From Haliclona indistincta (Eukaryota > Porifera > Demospongiae > Haplosclerida > Chalinidae): a stretch of DNA of 64,000 bases. Under the pieces are notes generated by a model. The model saw nothing but the letters and a program-made list of their open reading frames with translations, was not told the origin of the DNA and ran no database searches. Shown one piece after another: positions 13,140 through 34,812 of this stretch. The DNA lies in contig OZ024785.1 in the NCBI GenBank assembly GCA_964017065.1, positions 16,277,174-16,341,173 on the forward strand, given 5' to 3'. The position numbers and the translations under genes are program-made. How positions within the stretch are numbered: the stretch's first letter is position 1; the number at the start of each line of letters is the position of its first letter.

Positions 13140-13356
13140 CACACGGATCTCTCTAGTACCTGCATGAGCTGTTCTTTACGTGTCTCTCTCAGCTGGTCCA
13201 ATGGAGTGTTCTAATGAGGGATCATCATCTTGCCCACACTGTGATCACGTGACTCACCTCACTAACAGCGGTCTGCATATCATCCCCATACACAGCGCTA
13301 TACAGCAGTCTGCACGGCGTGCTAGCTACTGACTGACAGAAGAACGCGTACACCAT
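1103..13356 (-). CDS. AP5S1: AP-5 complex subunit sigma-1, six exons, intact
   Basis: Small (sigma) subunit of the AP-5 adaptor complex, which in known animals acts at late endosomes/lysosomes with SPG11/SPG15. Exons: 13356-13258, 13210-13160, 12370-12273, 12229-12200, 11548-11428, 1237-1103. They total 177 residues, against about 200 in human. All junctions are GT-AG and every phase closes. Recognised from its start (MVYAFFCQSVAS), the block ETRKEQLMQ, a longin-like strand block (CGFVMICDSDDNRL) and the C-terminal AILHVFLPNGQLLLIN, which matches the human ILTRFLPHGQLLFLND region recalled from memory. Intron 4 has a long pyrimidine tract on the sense strand directly before exon 5. Intron 5 is about 10.2 kb because of a 38-bp tandem array and an inserted Ngaro element. 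The ends of that intron suggest it was once only about 45 bp. No frameshifts were seen. Confidence 0.88.
1249..1687. repeat. 38-bp minisatellite, left block (about 11.5 units)
   Basis: Tandem 38-bp units in the last intron of AP5S1. On the gene's sense strand each unit reads ATTGCTGAG, then GTAATGTC, then an AT-rich stretch with CACTAATCACTG. The block ends abruptly at base 1687, where the Ngaro element begins, and resumes at 8091 in register. The last partial unit runs into ATTACTATAG, the 3' splice site of exon 6. Confidence 0.97.
1688..2302. repeat. Ngaro 3' split direct repeats (A-spacer-B-A)
   Basis: Segment A at 1688-1875 begins TTAACATCCTGCAGG. A 65-bp spacer (1876-1940) contains a near-perfect hairpin, CGGGAGGGTG-ATG-CACCCTCCCG. 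Segment B lies at 1941-2114, and a second A at 2115-2302. B and the second A abut at CTCCAT/TTAACATCC, the presumed circle-junction sequence used by the recombinase. Confidence 0.9.
2424..4390 (-). pseudogene. Ngaro tyrosine recombinase, interrupted
   Basis: The tyrosine recombinase that would integrate the circular cDNA of the element. The N-terminal part overlaps the end of the RT gene in another frame (about 4390-4120; STQRTYRSGKNRYLNFCQ is visible). A frameshift near 4105 moves it into the frame carrying LRIGEL, the first catalytic arginine. It is then interrupted at 3640 by a 957-bp DNA transposon and resumes at 2682 with HSFRIGAAT (the HxxR box) and LGRWESLAYLRYVK (catalytic W/H position and tyrosine). 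The stop is at 2424-2426. The catalytic residues all survive, but two lesions make the gene inactive. Confidence 0.85.
2683..3639. mobile_element. Non-autonomous DNA transposon with 33-bp terminal inverted repeats
   Basis: 957 bp bounded by perfect 33-bp inverted repeats beginning CATAGATAATACAGTACAAG. A 7-bp target duplication CTCGTAC lies at 2676-2682 and 3640-3646. It sits inside the recombinase reading frame, which continues on both sides of the duplication. There is no coding capacity inside. A GC palindrome of alternating CG (GCGCGCGAGCGCGCG) lies at 2790-2812. The superfamily is undetermined. A 7-8 bp duplication with CATAG ends is compatible with P-like or hAT-like families (inference). 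Confidence 0.85.
4295..6013 (-). CDS. Ngaro reverse transcriptase-RNase H polyprotein, intact
   Basis: 572 residues. The RT domain spans about 75-320: RFGVIPKG near 114, LLAKVDLESAYR with the first catalytic aspartate at about 177, LPFGLRSAPKIF near 209-220, and the YLDD box at 241-244. RNase H follows: TSDASGNWG (D407), KELLPIV (E441), WFSDNSAAV (D466) and NIAADALSRD (D516). Order and motifs match the DIRS/Ngaro RT-RH module, which copies the element RNA into DNA. The ORF has no stops or shifts, unlike its recombinase neighbour, so the element is fairly young or the frame is under little decay time. The 3' end overlaps the recombinase frame, suggesting translational coupling or frameshifting. 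No protease or integrase is present, as expected for this class. Confidence 0.93.
   Translation of the reverse strand: MEELLIFSARAPQVRVDLPEDLKRVVSPLSVKAWEWHMRALPDRECARYLLTGLSEGFRIGFNYRECEHKSARSNMLSAKQNPQVVEEYLREEKEKGRIVCPVGISRANVQVNRFGVIPKGHDKEKWRLILDLSHPEGSSVNDGIDPSLCSLTYTSVDWAAKMILATGRGALLAKVDLESAYRMVPVHPDDRPLLGMTWRGSLLVDTALPFGLRSAPKIFNTVADCLQWILREQGVTVIHYLDDYLICGPRNSGVCASSLQTTLQVCDQLGVKVSQKKLEGPTTKLTFLGILLDTERLELRLPEEKLLRLRRSIEGWRSRTTCTKRELLSLLGHLHHAGKVVRPGRSFVRRIIDLSKVVTRLHHHIRLNAGFRSDMEWWSLFLADWNGIGMLAEGEAPGSTGIVTSDASGNWGCGAFTRSGRWFQYSWPESWAHVHITVKELLPIVMASVLWGRSWAGKKIQWFSDNSAAVSIINSGKSKDPLAMHLARCLFFFQTSFGFSLKAAHIAGKHNIAADALSRDNIPRFFQQVPAAKKHRPTPVPDELQQLLIHHQPDWTSPTWRQLFVGILQKV
6352..7995 (-). 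CDS. Ngaro gag-like ORF1, probably spliced
   Basis: Predicted nucleic-acid-binding structural protein of the element. Two blocks read: 7995-7752 (starts MRTRNHAPVQDSNISEPLAG inside the terminal repeat) and 7289-6352, which ends with two cysteine/histidine clusters, CRHCQEADHPSSEC and CHSWNTGRCRFEPYCKFRHVC. These resemble a CCHC-like knuckle and a CCCH zinc finger. A donor (GAGG/GTAAGC) at 7751 and an acceptor (CCCACAG/GTGAGG) at 7290 have matching phase, giving an acidic join (SEG then EEDPDD). The 462-base segment between them holds a poly-T run, a CA run and a degenerate tandem repeat of the GACCCCGTGCGAGA type. Splicing is inferred, not proven. Without it, the downstream ORF would start at a near-ATG codon by 7425. 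Confidence 0.7.
7917..8090. repeat. Ngaro 5' terminal repeat (second copy of segment B)
   Basis: 174 bp matching 1941-2114 and ending TAAACTCCAT at the junction with the minisatellite. On the coding strand this is the element's 5' terminus. It contains the first ATG of the gag-like ORF. Confidence 0.9.
8091..11437. repeat. 38-bp minisatellite, main block (about 88 units)
   Basis: Same 38-bp unit as the block at 1249-1687. Units differ mainly at two places (GACATT/GGCATT and GTGATT/GTGACT/GTGAGT on the plus strand). A few read ACAATACC instead of ACATTACC (near 8970, 9050, 11155 and 11345). Two units, near 10095 and 10465, lack the 10 bases TGATATAATG. The right end merges into the true exon 5 donor of AP5S1 at 11427/11428, so the first unit is the authentic splice junction. 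Confidence 0.97.
11557..11762. repeat. Purine (GGGAAGGAGA)n tract in AP5S1 intron 4
   Basis: About 205 bp of GA-rich repeats on the plus strand. On the AP5S1 sense strand it is a pure CT tract ending a few bases before the exon 5 acceptor (CACTAG at 11554-11549). It therefore doubles as an oversized polypyrimidine tract. Confidence 0.95.
12645..13067 (-). mobile_element. Probable tRNA-derived SINE in AP5S1 intron 2
   Basis: The minus strand from 13067 reads as a tRNA-like head: GCCCTGG, an A-box-like TGGTTCAACTGGTAGAG, and a B-box GGTTCGAATCC at about 13005-12995. These are followed by an A-rich stretch, a GC-rich body of about 300 bp and a T/TG-rich tail. The T-arm and acceptor stem do not fold together correctly, so it is not a functional tRNA gene. 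No target duplication could be fixed because CA/TG repeats lie at both ends. SINE identity is inferred from the A/B boxes. Confidence 0.5.
13066..13144. repeat. (CA)n microsatellite next to AP5S1 exon 2
   Basis: About 79 bp of CA dinucleotides, starting at the SINE head and ending about 15 bp from the exon 2 donor at 13159. Confidence 0.97.
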
Positions 13357-13734
13357 CTTGTCTCTCCAGCGAAAAGGTAACGCCCCCTGAGACTACGCCC
13401 ACTAGAGCTGAACGCCCACGTGGTTGATTAATGATTAGCGAGAAGATTATTATTATGACCTCGATTATGAGTCATGAATAGTTAAACTTAAGTGTACTTT
13501 GCTACAATAGCATTACACTAGCAATATTAGTAGTAGTCTAAACCAGTCTAAACTATGTAGTACAAGCTGAAGTGACTATGGGTACTCAGGCAATGTTACA
13601 AGAAAAACAAGCAAAGACTGTCTGATAGCAAGTCAATGACATTACTGACATAATAGGTCATTGCACGAAAAAGACAAAAATGACTTAACAATATAATAAT
13701 TATTGTGTCGGTAAGAGAGTGACAGTGTGTTCCA
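13357..13734. other. Spacer between AP5S1 start and the membrane-protein gene
   Basis: 378 bases holding the AP5S1 upstream region and the 3' flank of the next gene, both minus strand. AT-rich. I see no further gene, repeat or clear TATA box. Confidence 0.6.
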
Positions 13735-14868
13735 TCATGCATTAGCAGCTAGCTCAGCATCAATATCTTCTCTACTATCTTTACCCAGCTGAGGGAGCTC
13801 ATCCTGATCAGGGTCGGAGTGGAGGTGTTGGTAGAGCGGGTCTGGGAGTAGCTTCTCCTGTGTCTCACGAGGGAGACAGCGATACACCAGCAGCAGGACA
13901 GTAGCCGCACTGACCACTATCAGTACTATTATCAACATCACTATTCTGGCTACACTGTCACCATATGAGTTATCCTTGAGAGCACCTGTGCAGCCCAGAG
14001 GGAGGAAGTTGTCAGAGAGGAGATACAGGCCTAGAGCCATCCACAGTGCTACAGTACTAATGCTGGTTGACACACAGCTAACACTAAGCTTGCACAGAGA
14101 CTTGAGCTCGTACTGTACATGGAGCACGAAGTGAGTCACAAAGATGTACATAGCCAGGAAGAATACCCAGAAGCCCCAAGCAGCGCCGGTGTAGGGATCC
14201 GAGAAGCACTGTGTTGAGTTGCTAGTTAGTGATATAGGAGCCATCCCTACTACAGTGAACCATGTATCGAACTCCACTAGCAGAGTGAGTGATTCAGCAG
14301 CCAGGACCCACTCTGGCTCCAGCTGTACCTCCACTTCAGTGTTCTTGTCAGGTTTCGCAAGACGTGACTTGTAATACTTTGCGATACAGAACGGTATCAG
14401 CCGATAGAACACCACAGCCATACCCAGCAGGACTGACTCAGAGGCGGCTACTGACTCCAAGCATTGAGCTCCGTTACACCCTAGCTCTGGACCATATTCT
14501 CTGATCATTGGCGGGTAGTTATCGCCGACATAGTACACCACTCCACCCAGTACATGCACCAGGTCCACCAACCAGGTGCTAGCCCGGGAGCAGTCCTTCC
14601 TGATGTTACGGAACGAGTATATCGATGCTGTGACAATGTAGACGATGCCTATAATAATGAATATAGCGAGAGACGCTTTAGCCTTCTCAGGGGTAGGCAG
14701 AGTCGAGATACTGATGAAACGCGAGATGAGTGTGTGGATTATGTCAAGTAGTAACACGATCAGTTTAATGTAGCTACTTTTGAAGGTCTGTGGTCGCAGC
14801 GTCACGGCAGCCTGCAGGGAGAGGAGATCAGTGATAGACTATCAGCGAGAAGGGCAGCAACATACCAT
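13735..14868 (-). CDS. Unrecognised eight-span membrane protein
   Basis: Two exons. Exon 1 is just the ATG (14868-14866) before a donor GTATGT. Exon 2 (14811-13735) follows an acceptor CCCTGCAG and gives 359 residues starting MAAVTLRPQTF. An ORF-only start at 14805 would rest on GTG, so the spliced ATG is preferred. I count eight hydrophobic segments: IKLIVLLLDIIHTLI, ASLAIFIIIGIVYIV, WLVDLVHVLGGVVYYVG, VLLGMAVVFYRLIPF, LTLLVEFDTWFTVVGM, GFWVFFLAMYIFVTHFV, VSTVALWMALGLYLL-like and IVMLIIVLIVVSAATVLLL. A loop after span 3 has two cysteines (GCNGAQC). The C-terminal tail is acidic (DPDQDELPQLGKDSRED), probably cytosolic. No known transporter or GPCR signature was recognised; function unknown. 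It diverges from SNRNP40 across 291 bp. Confidence 0.8.
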
Positions 14869-15159
14869 GATCGCTATGCTAGCTTCCAAGGATAAACAAC
14901 GCCCACAAGAATGAGGTGTGGTCTACGAGCCCCGCCCAGTGATGTGCACAGCTAGCAGGCTCCGATGCTCGATCGATTGCATGCAAACAAACCGAAGAGC
15001 GATCTGTATCACTGCAGCTAGTGCAAGATGTCCATTTCATTTGTCCGGCAAAGTGAATAACTGTGTCTTCTGCAAAGTCTGCTTTGTTACATTATTATTA
15101 ACCCTTTGCTAAAATAATGTTAACCCTTTACTCTCCTGATTATCCAACGTGTGGTAAAG
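14869..15159. promoter_or_regulatory. Shared head-to-head promoter region
   Basis: 291 bp separate the minus-strand membrane-protein ATG from the plus-strand SNRNP40 ATG, so both promoters must lie here. The sequence is mixed in composition and has no TATA box near either gene, which fits a housekeeping bidirectional promoter (inference). Confidence 0.5.
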
Positions 15160-26723
<11,564 letters not shown>

Positions 26724-27089
26724 CTATGATTAGCTCACTTCCACCATCCTACTAGTGCCACTGGCTTCACTCATCATGGCCACATCCTCAGATACCATGC
26801 ATACTTGTGTGAAAACCAGTTATATCTAATCACTATTGTTAAAATTTTGAAAATGATATCAAAATCAATGATCATAAAAATTAAGTATACGTTATTCATT
26901 TCTTAGTAAATCACATTCATTGTGCAATAATAACACTCAGCATCCGCTTTAATGAACTATTTGCTAACTGTCATGGTATCATAATTTTCCAAAGAATTTA
27001 TAGCGTTTGTATGAGCATGGTAAATTGGATACTTTTGATCAGTGATTCCCACAGAAGCTAAAATTCTCACAGATCTTCATGACATGTTT

Positions 27090-27388
27090 GGCGGTGAGTC
27101 GTGTCCGATGCGGGACTCACGCGCAATGATTGAATTTACCGGCTTCACTACTGACGCTTTCCGCTCAGTATTTCTGACGAATTCTTATAAATTTTGTTTG
27201 GGATGATTTAACTATAAGAAAAAACACTAGTTAGGTTTGAACTTGTAGTTCTATCCGGTGGGGCTGAGGGTATATAAGCGCCGCACAGTGCAGTGGAACA
27301 CCATCAAACCAGTTATCAACAGCTAGTAGCACTCAAGATTCAATAGATCTTCAGTGATTTTATTTAAAGTATCTTAAAAATTAATATT
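27090..27388 (+). promoter_or_regulatory. Promoter of ligand gene 1
   Basis: TATA box TATATAAG at 27271-27278, 118 bp before the ATG, followed by a conserved start region (GCCGCACAGTGCAGTGGAAC). Upstream, an ACGCGCAATGATTGAATTTA block (27119-27138) is shared with the other ligand promoters. Equivalent TATA boxes lie at 36972, 45960 and 53773, with a weaker CATATAAG at 59676. Confidence 0.8.
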
Positions 27389-28639
27389 ATGGAGAGTCAG
27401 TTTTTCTTGCTTGCCCTGTTGTGTGGAGTTATTTATGCTGTGCCAGTCACTCCGCCAGCGCCGCAATCTACGACTGGAGTGCGCAATAATGAAGCGTTAT
27501 CAATGAAGTACCTTATGGACTTGACTGAGTGCTTCAGTACTGTTCCTAGTGGAGAAAAAATGCCTCTAAAACAGCAGGAGAGCTGCTTGGCATCTATTGG
27601 AACTACTAGATTGAACACAGCACAGTCAATCAATGGGCTACCAGCTAGTAAAGGTGCGTTAATTGATGCGCATTATATTCCATATTCATTAACTCTCTCT
27701 ATTATTACAGTTAATAAACTAACCAAGGGAGCAGTTAAACTGACATTTGAGCTAGTCAAGGATGACGATGCGCGTATTGACCTGTCAGTACACAGGCATC
27801 TAATCACAGTAGTCCAATCCACTGAGCCATGCAGTGTGTTGAATTCCACTATTCAACTATCAGTGCTTGCTAGAACCTCATCTAGAATGCATCTAGTCTC
27901 CAGTACTGTGTTACAGCAATCCAATACTACAGGCTGGATCAGGTTCAATGGACTCTCTTTACCTAAGTCAACATCTACTGGCTCCATTAAGCTGTTTCTA
28001 GTAGCTCATAATACCTGTAACAATCAAATGGTTGATCTGCAAGAAATTGGTATAATATCATCTAGCAGTGAACTGGCAGCAGTCCTTGTGGCCTACTCTA
28101 ATGCTACTGATGAGATGGCCAAATCACTGAAGTCAACGATAGTTCAATCCTTATCAAAGAGTCTCACTAAGCGTGATGCTGGTTCAGGTGTACCTCAACT
28201 GATGGCGGCACCATCTGCTAACCCTAAAGCTCCCTGTGTAACACCTCCTCTCAGACCATGTCAACGGGTCCTATACAATGTGAGTATATCTTTCATCACT
28301 GATACATACTAATTAATGATTCTCTATCATTAACAGTTTTCACTTCAACCAGCGGTTGAACATCTTCCAGTAAATACAACCCTTGTGTCTTCTCCAACCT
28401 ATCTTGGCAACATATGTCGTGGATATTGCAGACATCCTCTTTCTGGTCTACCTCACAATTTCCACAGCTCACTCCAAGCTCATCTCAGTATCACAGATAG
28501 TGATCTTCGGAAGCCACCATGTGCTCCTATAGCATATAAATCACTAACAATGATAATCAGAAGGATTGAAGGCAATATGATTACACTATTTAAGATTACT
28601 ATACCTGAGGCATCTGTTTCTGAATGTGGCTGTGTTTAA
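27389..28639 (+). CDS. TGF-beta-superfamily-like ligand 1
   Basis: Secreted preproprotein of 378 residues from exons 27389-27653, 27711-28279 and 28337-28639; phases close. Signal peptide (QFFLLALLCGVIYAVPV). Prodomain with GWIRFNGLSLPK and an AAVLVAYS block resembling the WLxFDVT and PFLVVYS signatures of TGF-beta prodomains. Dibasic cleavage site LTKR/DAGSG. The C terminus of about 137 residues has seven cysteines in knot order: APC, RPC, CRGYC (the CxGxC motif), PPCAP, and a final CGC before the last residue. The usual paired CC is a single cysteine here. Expected to signal through type I/II serine-threonine kinase receptors (family knowledge). The first intron is 57 bp without a stop, so an ORF reads through it. 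I am confident of a cystine-knot ligand but not of the subfamily. Confidence 0.85.
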
Positions 28640-31540
28640 AATTGAACTGATTGAATAATGACTTATTATTAACTACACAGTAATGATTTTATTATACTGA
28701 CTATTCCATTCTATAATATTGTATATGTACATTGTTGAAAATAATCTTCATGAAATATTGAAATAGAATCTTGAGCTATACACATAAAAATTTAGACGTG
28801 TTCTCACAGATTCTCAACTATTGGTACAGTGATACATTTGCTATATCTACTAGTAAGACTGTCTTGTAGCCAGTAGGCAATAACAGAGTTATGAAGATTG
28901 TGCAATACATGTACAGCCTGGTCCCATCAGTGCATTGCAGATAGTGCATGGTAGGATGATAAAGTTTAATTTGTTAACCAATTGAATCACTCCAATGGTA
29001 ACATGTGCACACTTACTCACTCACACAGAAACCATTGATATTTAAGCACACATGCAGTCCACTTCCTATCAGTAATTCAACTGAATTATTTTCACTAAAC
29101 AACATCCTAATTTACTAGCTCATTAAATTGATTATTCGAATAATCTTAGTCCATTTACAGCTCTTTTCATTTGATCATGTGCAAGGAAAGCTATAAACCA
29201 CAATAAATTGTCCATATCAATCATAGTCTTGTGAGAAATATGCATTAATATTTTGCAATTGGTGTGCATGTCAACATGTTCTGTAGAAACAATTTATTAC
29301 TGATCTGACCATGGATGCATGATTATACCATTTTGATCGAGTGTGTTTATCAGTGTAGACACATGCCTGTCGTGACAATAGAGATGTGCTCAACTGCAGT
29401 CTCTATATCTGTTGCATATTAAGTGATCTACATGCAGCATCTCTGGAGCACTCCTCCCACCTTATCACTTTATATGTGATCTACATGCAGCTTCTCTCCG
29501 CCCACCTTATCACTTTATAATAGGTCTCTTGTATGACATAAACATTGATCACGCTTACCTATAAATTTTTTTTCAAAATTTTGATTCATGTTTTGTTGTT
29601 TTATTGCTTCTACTAAATCTAAGTTATAAACTTGATTATAATACACACTAGTCTATGCATTTATACCTGTTAGTCACTTGTATGGACATTGCAAGTTAGT
29701 TTATGGTACTTTATCAGAGGTATTGAAACCAGGCTATGGCAGGATAGTTTAGTTCGATTCTGATGCTGATTTGAAGCAAAATCACCATGGTATTATCCTT
29801 TGACCTCTCATTATAGTAATGGCTGAATGCTAGCAGGTATTAGTCTATCAGAATACTTTGGCACAGTTGGTGATCTCACAATGATTGATTGCATACTAAA
29901 AAGGTAACTAAAAGAGATGCTTATGATCATGATCTGCATTTGTGTTTTAACAGTAGCTTTCATCTTCCTACACACATGCTGTAGTGATGTGGCATGTACT
30001 AGTAAGGGATTGTTACTTTCTTCTTTTCCTCTATTGCTCAACTTCTAGTTCCTTGCTTAATAATTTCCTACTCTCTCTCTCTATCTGACTTATTTCACGA
30101 CCAAAGTTGTACCATAATTATGATATTTCCTGTCGTGTAACTTTAATGATAAGTGTTAACCATTATCTGCTGCTAATGTTGATGCTTGATGCTTGTGATG
30201 TGATGTTAGGGTAGGGTAGAGCATTCTCTCGTCTGTCTCTGAAGCACTGTGGATATGTTCGGCTAGTTTGCACTATATTTTCAGGTATGAATGGGATATT
30301 TGCAATTAAAATGGACAAGCCATTGCACACACTGTCAGTACACAGTGATACAGTGACTGGGATCAGTGTTAGTCTTGATTGATCATACGCCATGGATTGA
30401 GTATACAGGTAACTGCATGGTATAGCATCAGTAGTTATAGTTGCCAGTGAAAAGTGGATAGTAAGTGGTTCCCCTTCATCAGTGTGGAAATCAGTACATG
30501 TAGTTCACACTATGATCACACACAGTGACATCATACTGATGAGAGAATATCACACACTCATATGTAACACACTCACACACACTCACACGACCACACACAC
30601 TCACACGACCACACTCTCACACATGACCACGTCTACTCTCTCTCACACTCACTTGTAGACCTACTGGCATCATGTCTCATTGTGCAACACTCTCTTCTCA
30701 TGAGAGGGTCACACACCACTCTCAATGAAGCCTATCTATAGCTACACTATAGAAATGCATTCTCATACATTAGGCAGTGTCACTAATTATTGCAAAGAGA
30801 ATGGAATGATGATTGGTACTAGTCTAGTCACACAGGAACACCTCTAGTAGGCTGGTGATAGAGAGGAACTGTCTGCCATATATACTGCCATAAACTGGAT
30901 GCTCCATCAGGATGCAATATGATACATTATCTTCAATATGTTAGTTTATTCTGCTCTACCACTTGCTACATGTGTTTCTGATCAATAATATTTTTGCTTA
31001 TGTTTTTCACAACTCTCTGCAATAAACATGTAAAATAAGTATTCTCCGCCTAGCATGCATCCTATAGCGATGATTGCTCATTACGCAGTGCTTCTATGAG
31101 AGTCAACATCCATTACTGTATCTCAGATAAAGATGGAGAATAAACATCAGTTAGAGTGCGGGACATCAGAGCTGCTGAGTGCCAGTTGAAAGTGTTATTT
31201 AGAGTGCAACACAACTTGAGAAGGCATACTAGACATGTACGGTATAATTATTAGATGTGTGTGTTATGACGGTCGTGTTTGTTGTCTGAAAATATTAGTT
31301 ATTGAATTATTGTATCAAAGAAGAGCACTTGATGGTGGTCGGGGAGCCCCCAGTGAGTGACATGGCTTCAGGTACTGCACTTAAAACCTCTTATCAATGG
31401 TAGTATTGTACCTGTGAATATTCATGAAATTGCAACAGCTGGTATTGAGTGGGTATATCGTGCTGAGATCATTATAGTGAGTGGGCGGTGATATAGCTGA
31501 GCTTGTTATAGTTTAGTACTTGTTAGTAGCTACTTCATTA

Positions 31541-32482
31541 TGCCTCGGTGTGGGCGGAGCCACGAGGCATACAGTAATCGTGGTGTCAGTCATTCTGTCA
31601 GTCTGTCGCAACGATTTCTCGTAGCTCGCTGAAAACTAATCGCTGAAACAAGCAACACGGGTAGAAATCGATACTTGCTCGGATTTGTATTTTTAAAAGT
31701 TTGATTTTAAAGCTTAGTGCGTAAGTTACCGCGTGAATTGCTCACGGCTGGTTCAGTTTTGTAGCTCACGCTGAAAGTTAAGCTCTGAAACTAACAATGC
31801 AAGTAGTACACGGTATTATCTCGCTCTAGAACATGTGAAAACTTTATACGAAGCTTAGTTCGTGAGTTATGGCGCAATTTGCTTACTCGCGATTGATCAT
31901 GGCTGTGCTGGCGATCTGGAGTTCTTCAAAGGCAAACCTGTCCACAGTTGACTACCTAGAAGCTGATAGGTTAGACAGGATAACAGCGCAGGTCCAGAGT
32001 AATTGTGTAAGCAAGCTATGGAAGCTATCTCGCTCGTGTTCATGCAGTATGCATGGGCTGTACTGAACATTGTAGACACGCCCAGTTGAATTAGTGGTCA
32101 GCACTGATTGGCTTCTGATTGCACCACTATACTGCATTACATCATTATTGTTAGCTGTGTAGCCGAGTGAGTTTACTCAGTGGTAAACTATCGCAAGCAC
32201 CTGAGCGTTTTGGTCTGGCCCAGGCTAACAAATGGGCAGGATTAGTAACACTCATGCAGAAACTGTGTACTTTCGCCTACACGTTAATAAATTTTCGATG
32301 TTAAAATTCTGTTACACCGATTTAGCGGGTAGCTGCAGTTTACTGTGTATGTGATTGCTTATGGTGTTAGTAAAAAGCTGAATACCATTAGCTCTAGCTA
32401 CATCAATAATTCGGTATATACCAGACAAAATTTACTCGGCATTGCAGTGCAAATGCACCGAGGCATCCGCACCGCTTTGGTG
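31541..32482. mobile_element. 942-bp insertion with CTTCATTA target duplication
   Basis: Unit 2 has this block where unit 3 (near 41360) reads straight through. It is flanked by CTTCATTA at 31533-31540 and 32483-32490. Ends share TGCCTCGGTG in inverted orientation. The left end forms a hairpin (TGCCTCG...CGAGGCA) around GGGCGGAGCCA. A related terminus appears at 63537. No coding capacity was recognised. Probably a non-autonomous DNA element. Confidence 0.75.
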
Positions 32483-34747
32483 CTTCATTACTAAATCAAT
32501 CAAGTGTCTTAGATTATACCAGTAACTATATATACTGTAGATACAAACAACAATAATAGTGTTCATATAGGCACTGCACTCTGTATGGCGCACAATTTAA
32601 TGATGGCTGACATCATAATTTAACTATCTGTGTGACAGGACGTGTAGTTATTAATGGTTATAGACTATGGTAGTTATTAAGGTAGTTAATAACCAAACTA
32701 TGGTGGTAAACAGAAAGCATTGTCTCCTGGTGCAGTCTATAATGGAAACAATGAATATTGTGAGTCACAGAACTTGTTGAGATGCTGTTGGTCACCTGGT
32801 GGAAGGAAACTAGCAGCCGGCTCCGCTGACAGGTGCCTCACACCATCACATATTAACACACTCACATTATCACACTCACATTATCACACTCACATCTTAC
32901 TATCACCATCACACGTCTCACCATCTCACCATCACACTCTCACTATCACATAATGCACTATTTTGTCTTTCATCCCAGGTTTGTATACGTCGTATGGGAC
33001 TCAGTGACAGGATACATTATCTATAAGTTACCTGGTCAGTGTTAATGATGTCTGCTTCCTGCTCTTCTATCCAACCCTCTCATTTCTACTTAACATCATG
33101 TGATGTGCTATACTGCTACACACACATAGTTCACTATACCACATCACACTCTGTACCTCCATACTGTACTAGTGCTGATACTGGTAGCTTCATTAGGTGA
33201 ATATTAGATACAACTGTGAGATAATATCATGTTGTTAAAACAAGTCAAGCCTGGATTTCCTCAAACAGAGCCCATACTACAGTAGTATGCTAATACTAAC
33301 CTATTGATGCAGCCATGCAGTGCTGTAACCATTCTATAATGAATTGGAAGTGAAATAGAAGATCAAAAATGTAGATGAAGTTATTTATTCTAGTCACTGT
33401 CAGGATCAGTGTCAGGATTGAGAATGTGGTATAGTTCTACTGATGTGGCTTGAGTCATGGTCTCAGTGCTGATTCAGACGAAGCTCATCCCTTACAAGTG
33501 AGCGGCAATATTGTCACTGGGTCGTGGATGATGTCAGCGCTGGGACTATTCATTGCAACATGATCCATGAGAGTGCTTCTCGTGACTATGGTACTGCGAC
33601 TGATGGACCTCACATTAATAACTATAATTCTCATCTAATATGAAGTGAATGTATATACATGTAATTATGATAGGTATTTGCTGAATGAGCAACATATTTC
33701 ATTGTAATCGCTTTGATCATCATCAGCTATCATGATATCTGAACAAGAAGTATGGTGAGCCCTTGATCCAATGGGTTGTTATCCTACTCAAGGTATTGAT
33801 CTAATAATTTATTCTTGGTATAAAAATACATTGTATGGTAGTGTATACAACTAATTGATATTTGTTGATGACAATGCGGCTGCCTACACAAATTCACAGT
33901 TATAGAGTACTTGTTTATCTTGCAAGAGCCTGATCTGATGATTATAAATAATAATATTGGATTGATTAAGAGTGGTTGTCTCTTAAGTGCTGTAAGTCAC
34001 TAAATCACTAAGTAGGCAATTGACAGCTATAGTGTTTGAACATGGGCCAGTGTCATTTCATTACTGGATGTCTGACTATTTCACTGAATTAAGACATGTT
34101 GGGTGTCATTTATCAACACATCATACCAATGGTATTATCATTAGTGTCTGTCGAGAATGGTAATATTGAATGGCAATCTCGTTGAATGCATTATTAACAC
34201 TAGTAAACAAATACATTTGTGCTAGATCCAACATAAGTTCAGTATGTATTAGATAGTGCAGACTACTGTGAATCCACATGTTCTACTTACTATGGACCCA
34301 CAACATTAATGTTTAAAGCTCTATAGCAAGCACCAAACATGTCTTCACGCTGAATCTAGGATTACACAGCTTGATTCCTTGTCTTGTACAACTCTTGCTT
34401 ACTATTAATTTGGTCAATTGGCTGATATTGGAGCTGGTTGTACAGATCATATGTTGTTCTTTGAAGAGAGTTTCCAGCAAATCTAGTCAGGATGGAAGCC
34501 ACATGGCTTCATGAAGGATGTGGTGCATCCTAGTCCATCACTTAATAAGATCAACTACTTGATACGATGAGCAATAATAACACTAGAAACATGATTCATG
34601 TTATCAAGCTGAGCTGGTATTTCTGGTGAACTATAGTGCACATTATGATCTTACTGCACCTGGTCACAGGCCCAGTATCAAGCAGCCAATGTGCCGCTAT
34701 CCTAGCAACATGATGCAATACATCACTCTTAGTACCATGTTGCACAA

Positions 34748-34812
34748 TAGTGGTATAGAGACCCGTTGCTATGGTATAGAGACTCGTTGCTATGGTATAG
34801 AGACTCGTTGCT
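34748..34812. repeat. 21-bp minisatellite (GAGACTCGTTGCTATGGTATA), about 3 units
   Basis: Same locus as the arrays at 43850-43990 (about 7 units), 50888-50932 (2) and 57868-57903 (2) in the other duplicated units. Confidence 0.9.

Noticed and set aside
27389..28312. Single-exon 307-residue protein and separate 84-residue protein
   Set aside because: These are read-through of the 57-bp intron and of the second donor. Copies 3 and 4 show that both are introns, and the 84-residue part is the cystine-knot exon.
31869..32137. Small ORFs inside the 942-bp insertion
   Set aside because: Short, on both strands, with no recognised motif. They lie entirely within a repeat element.
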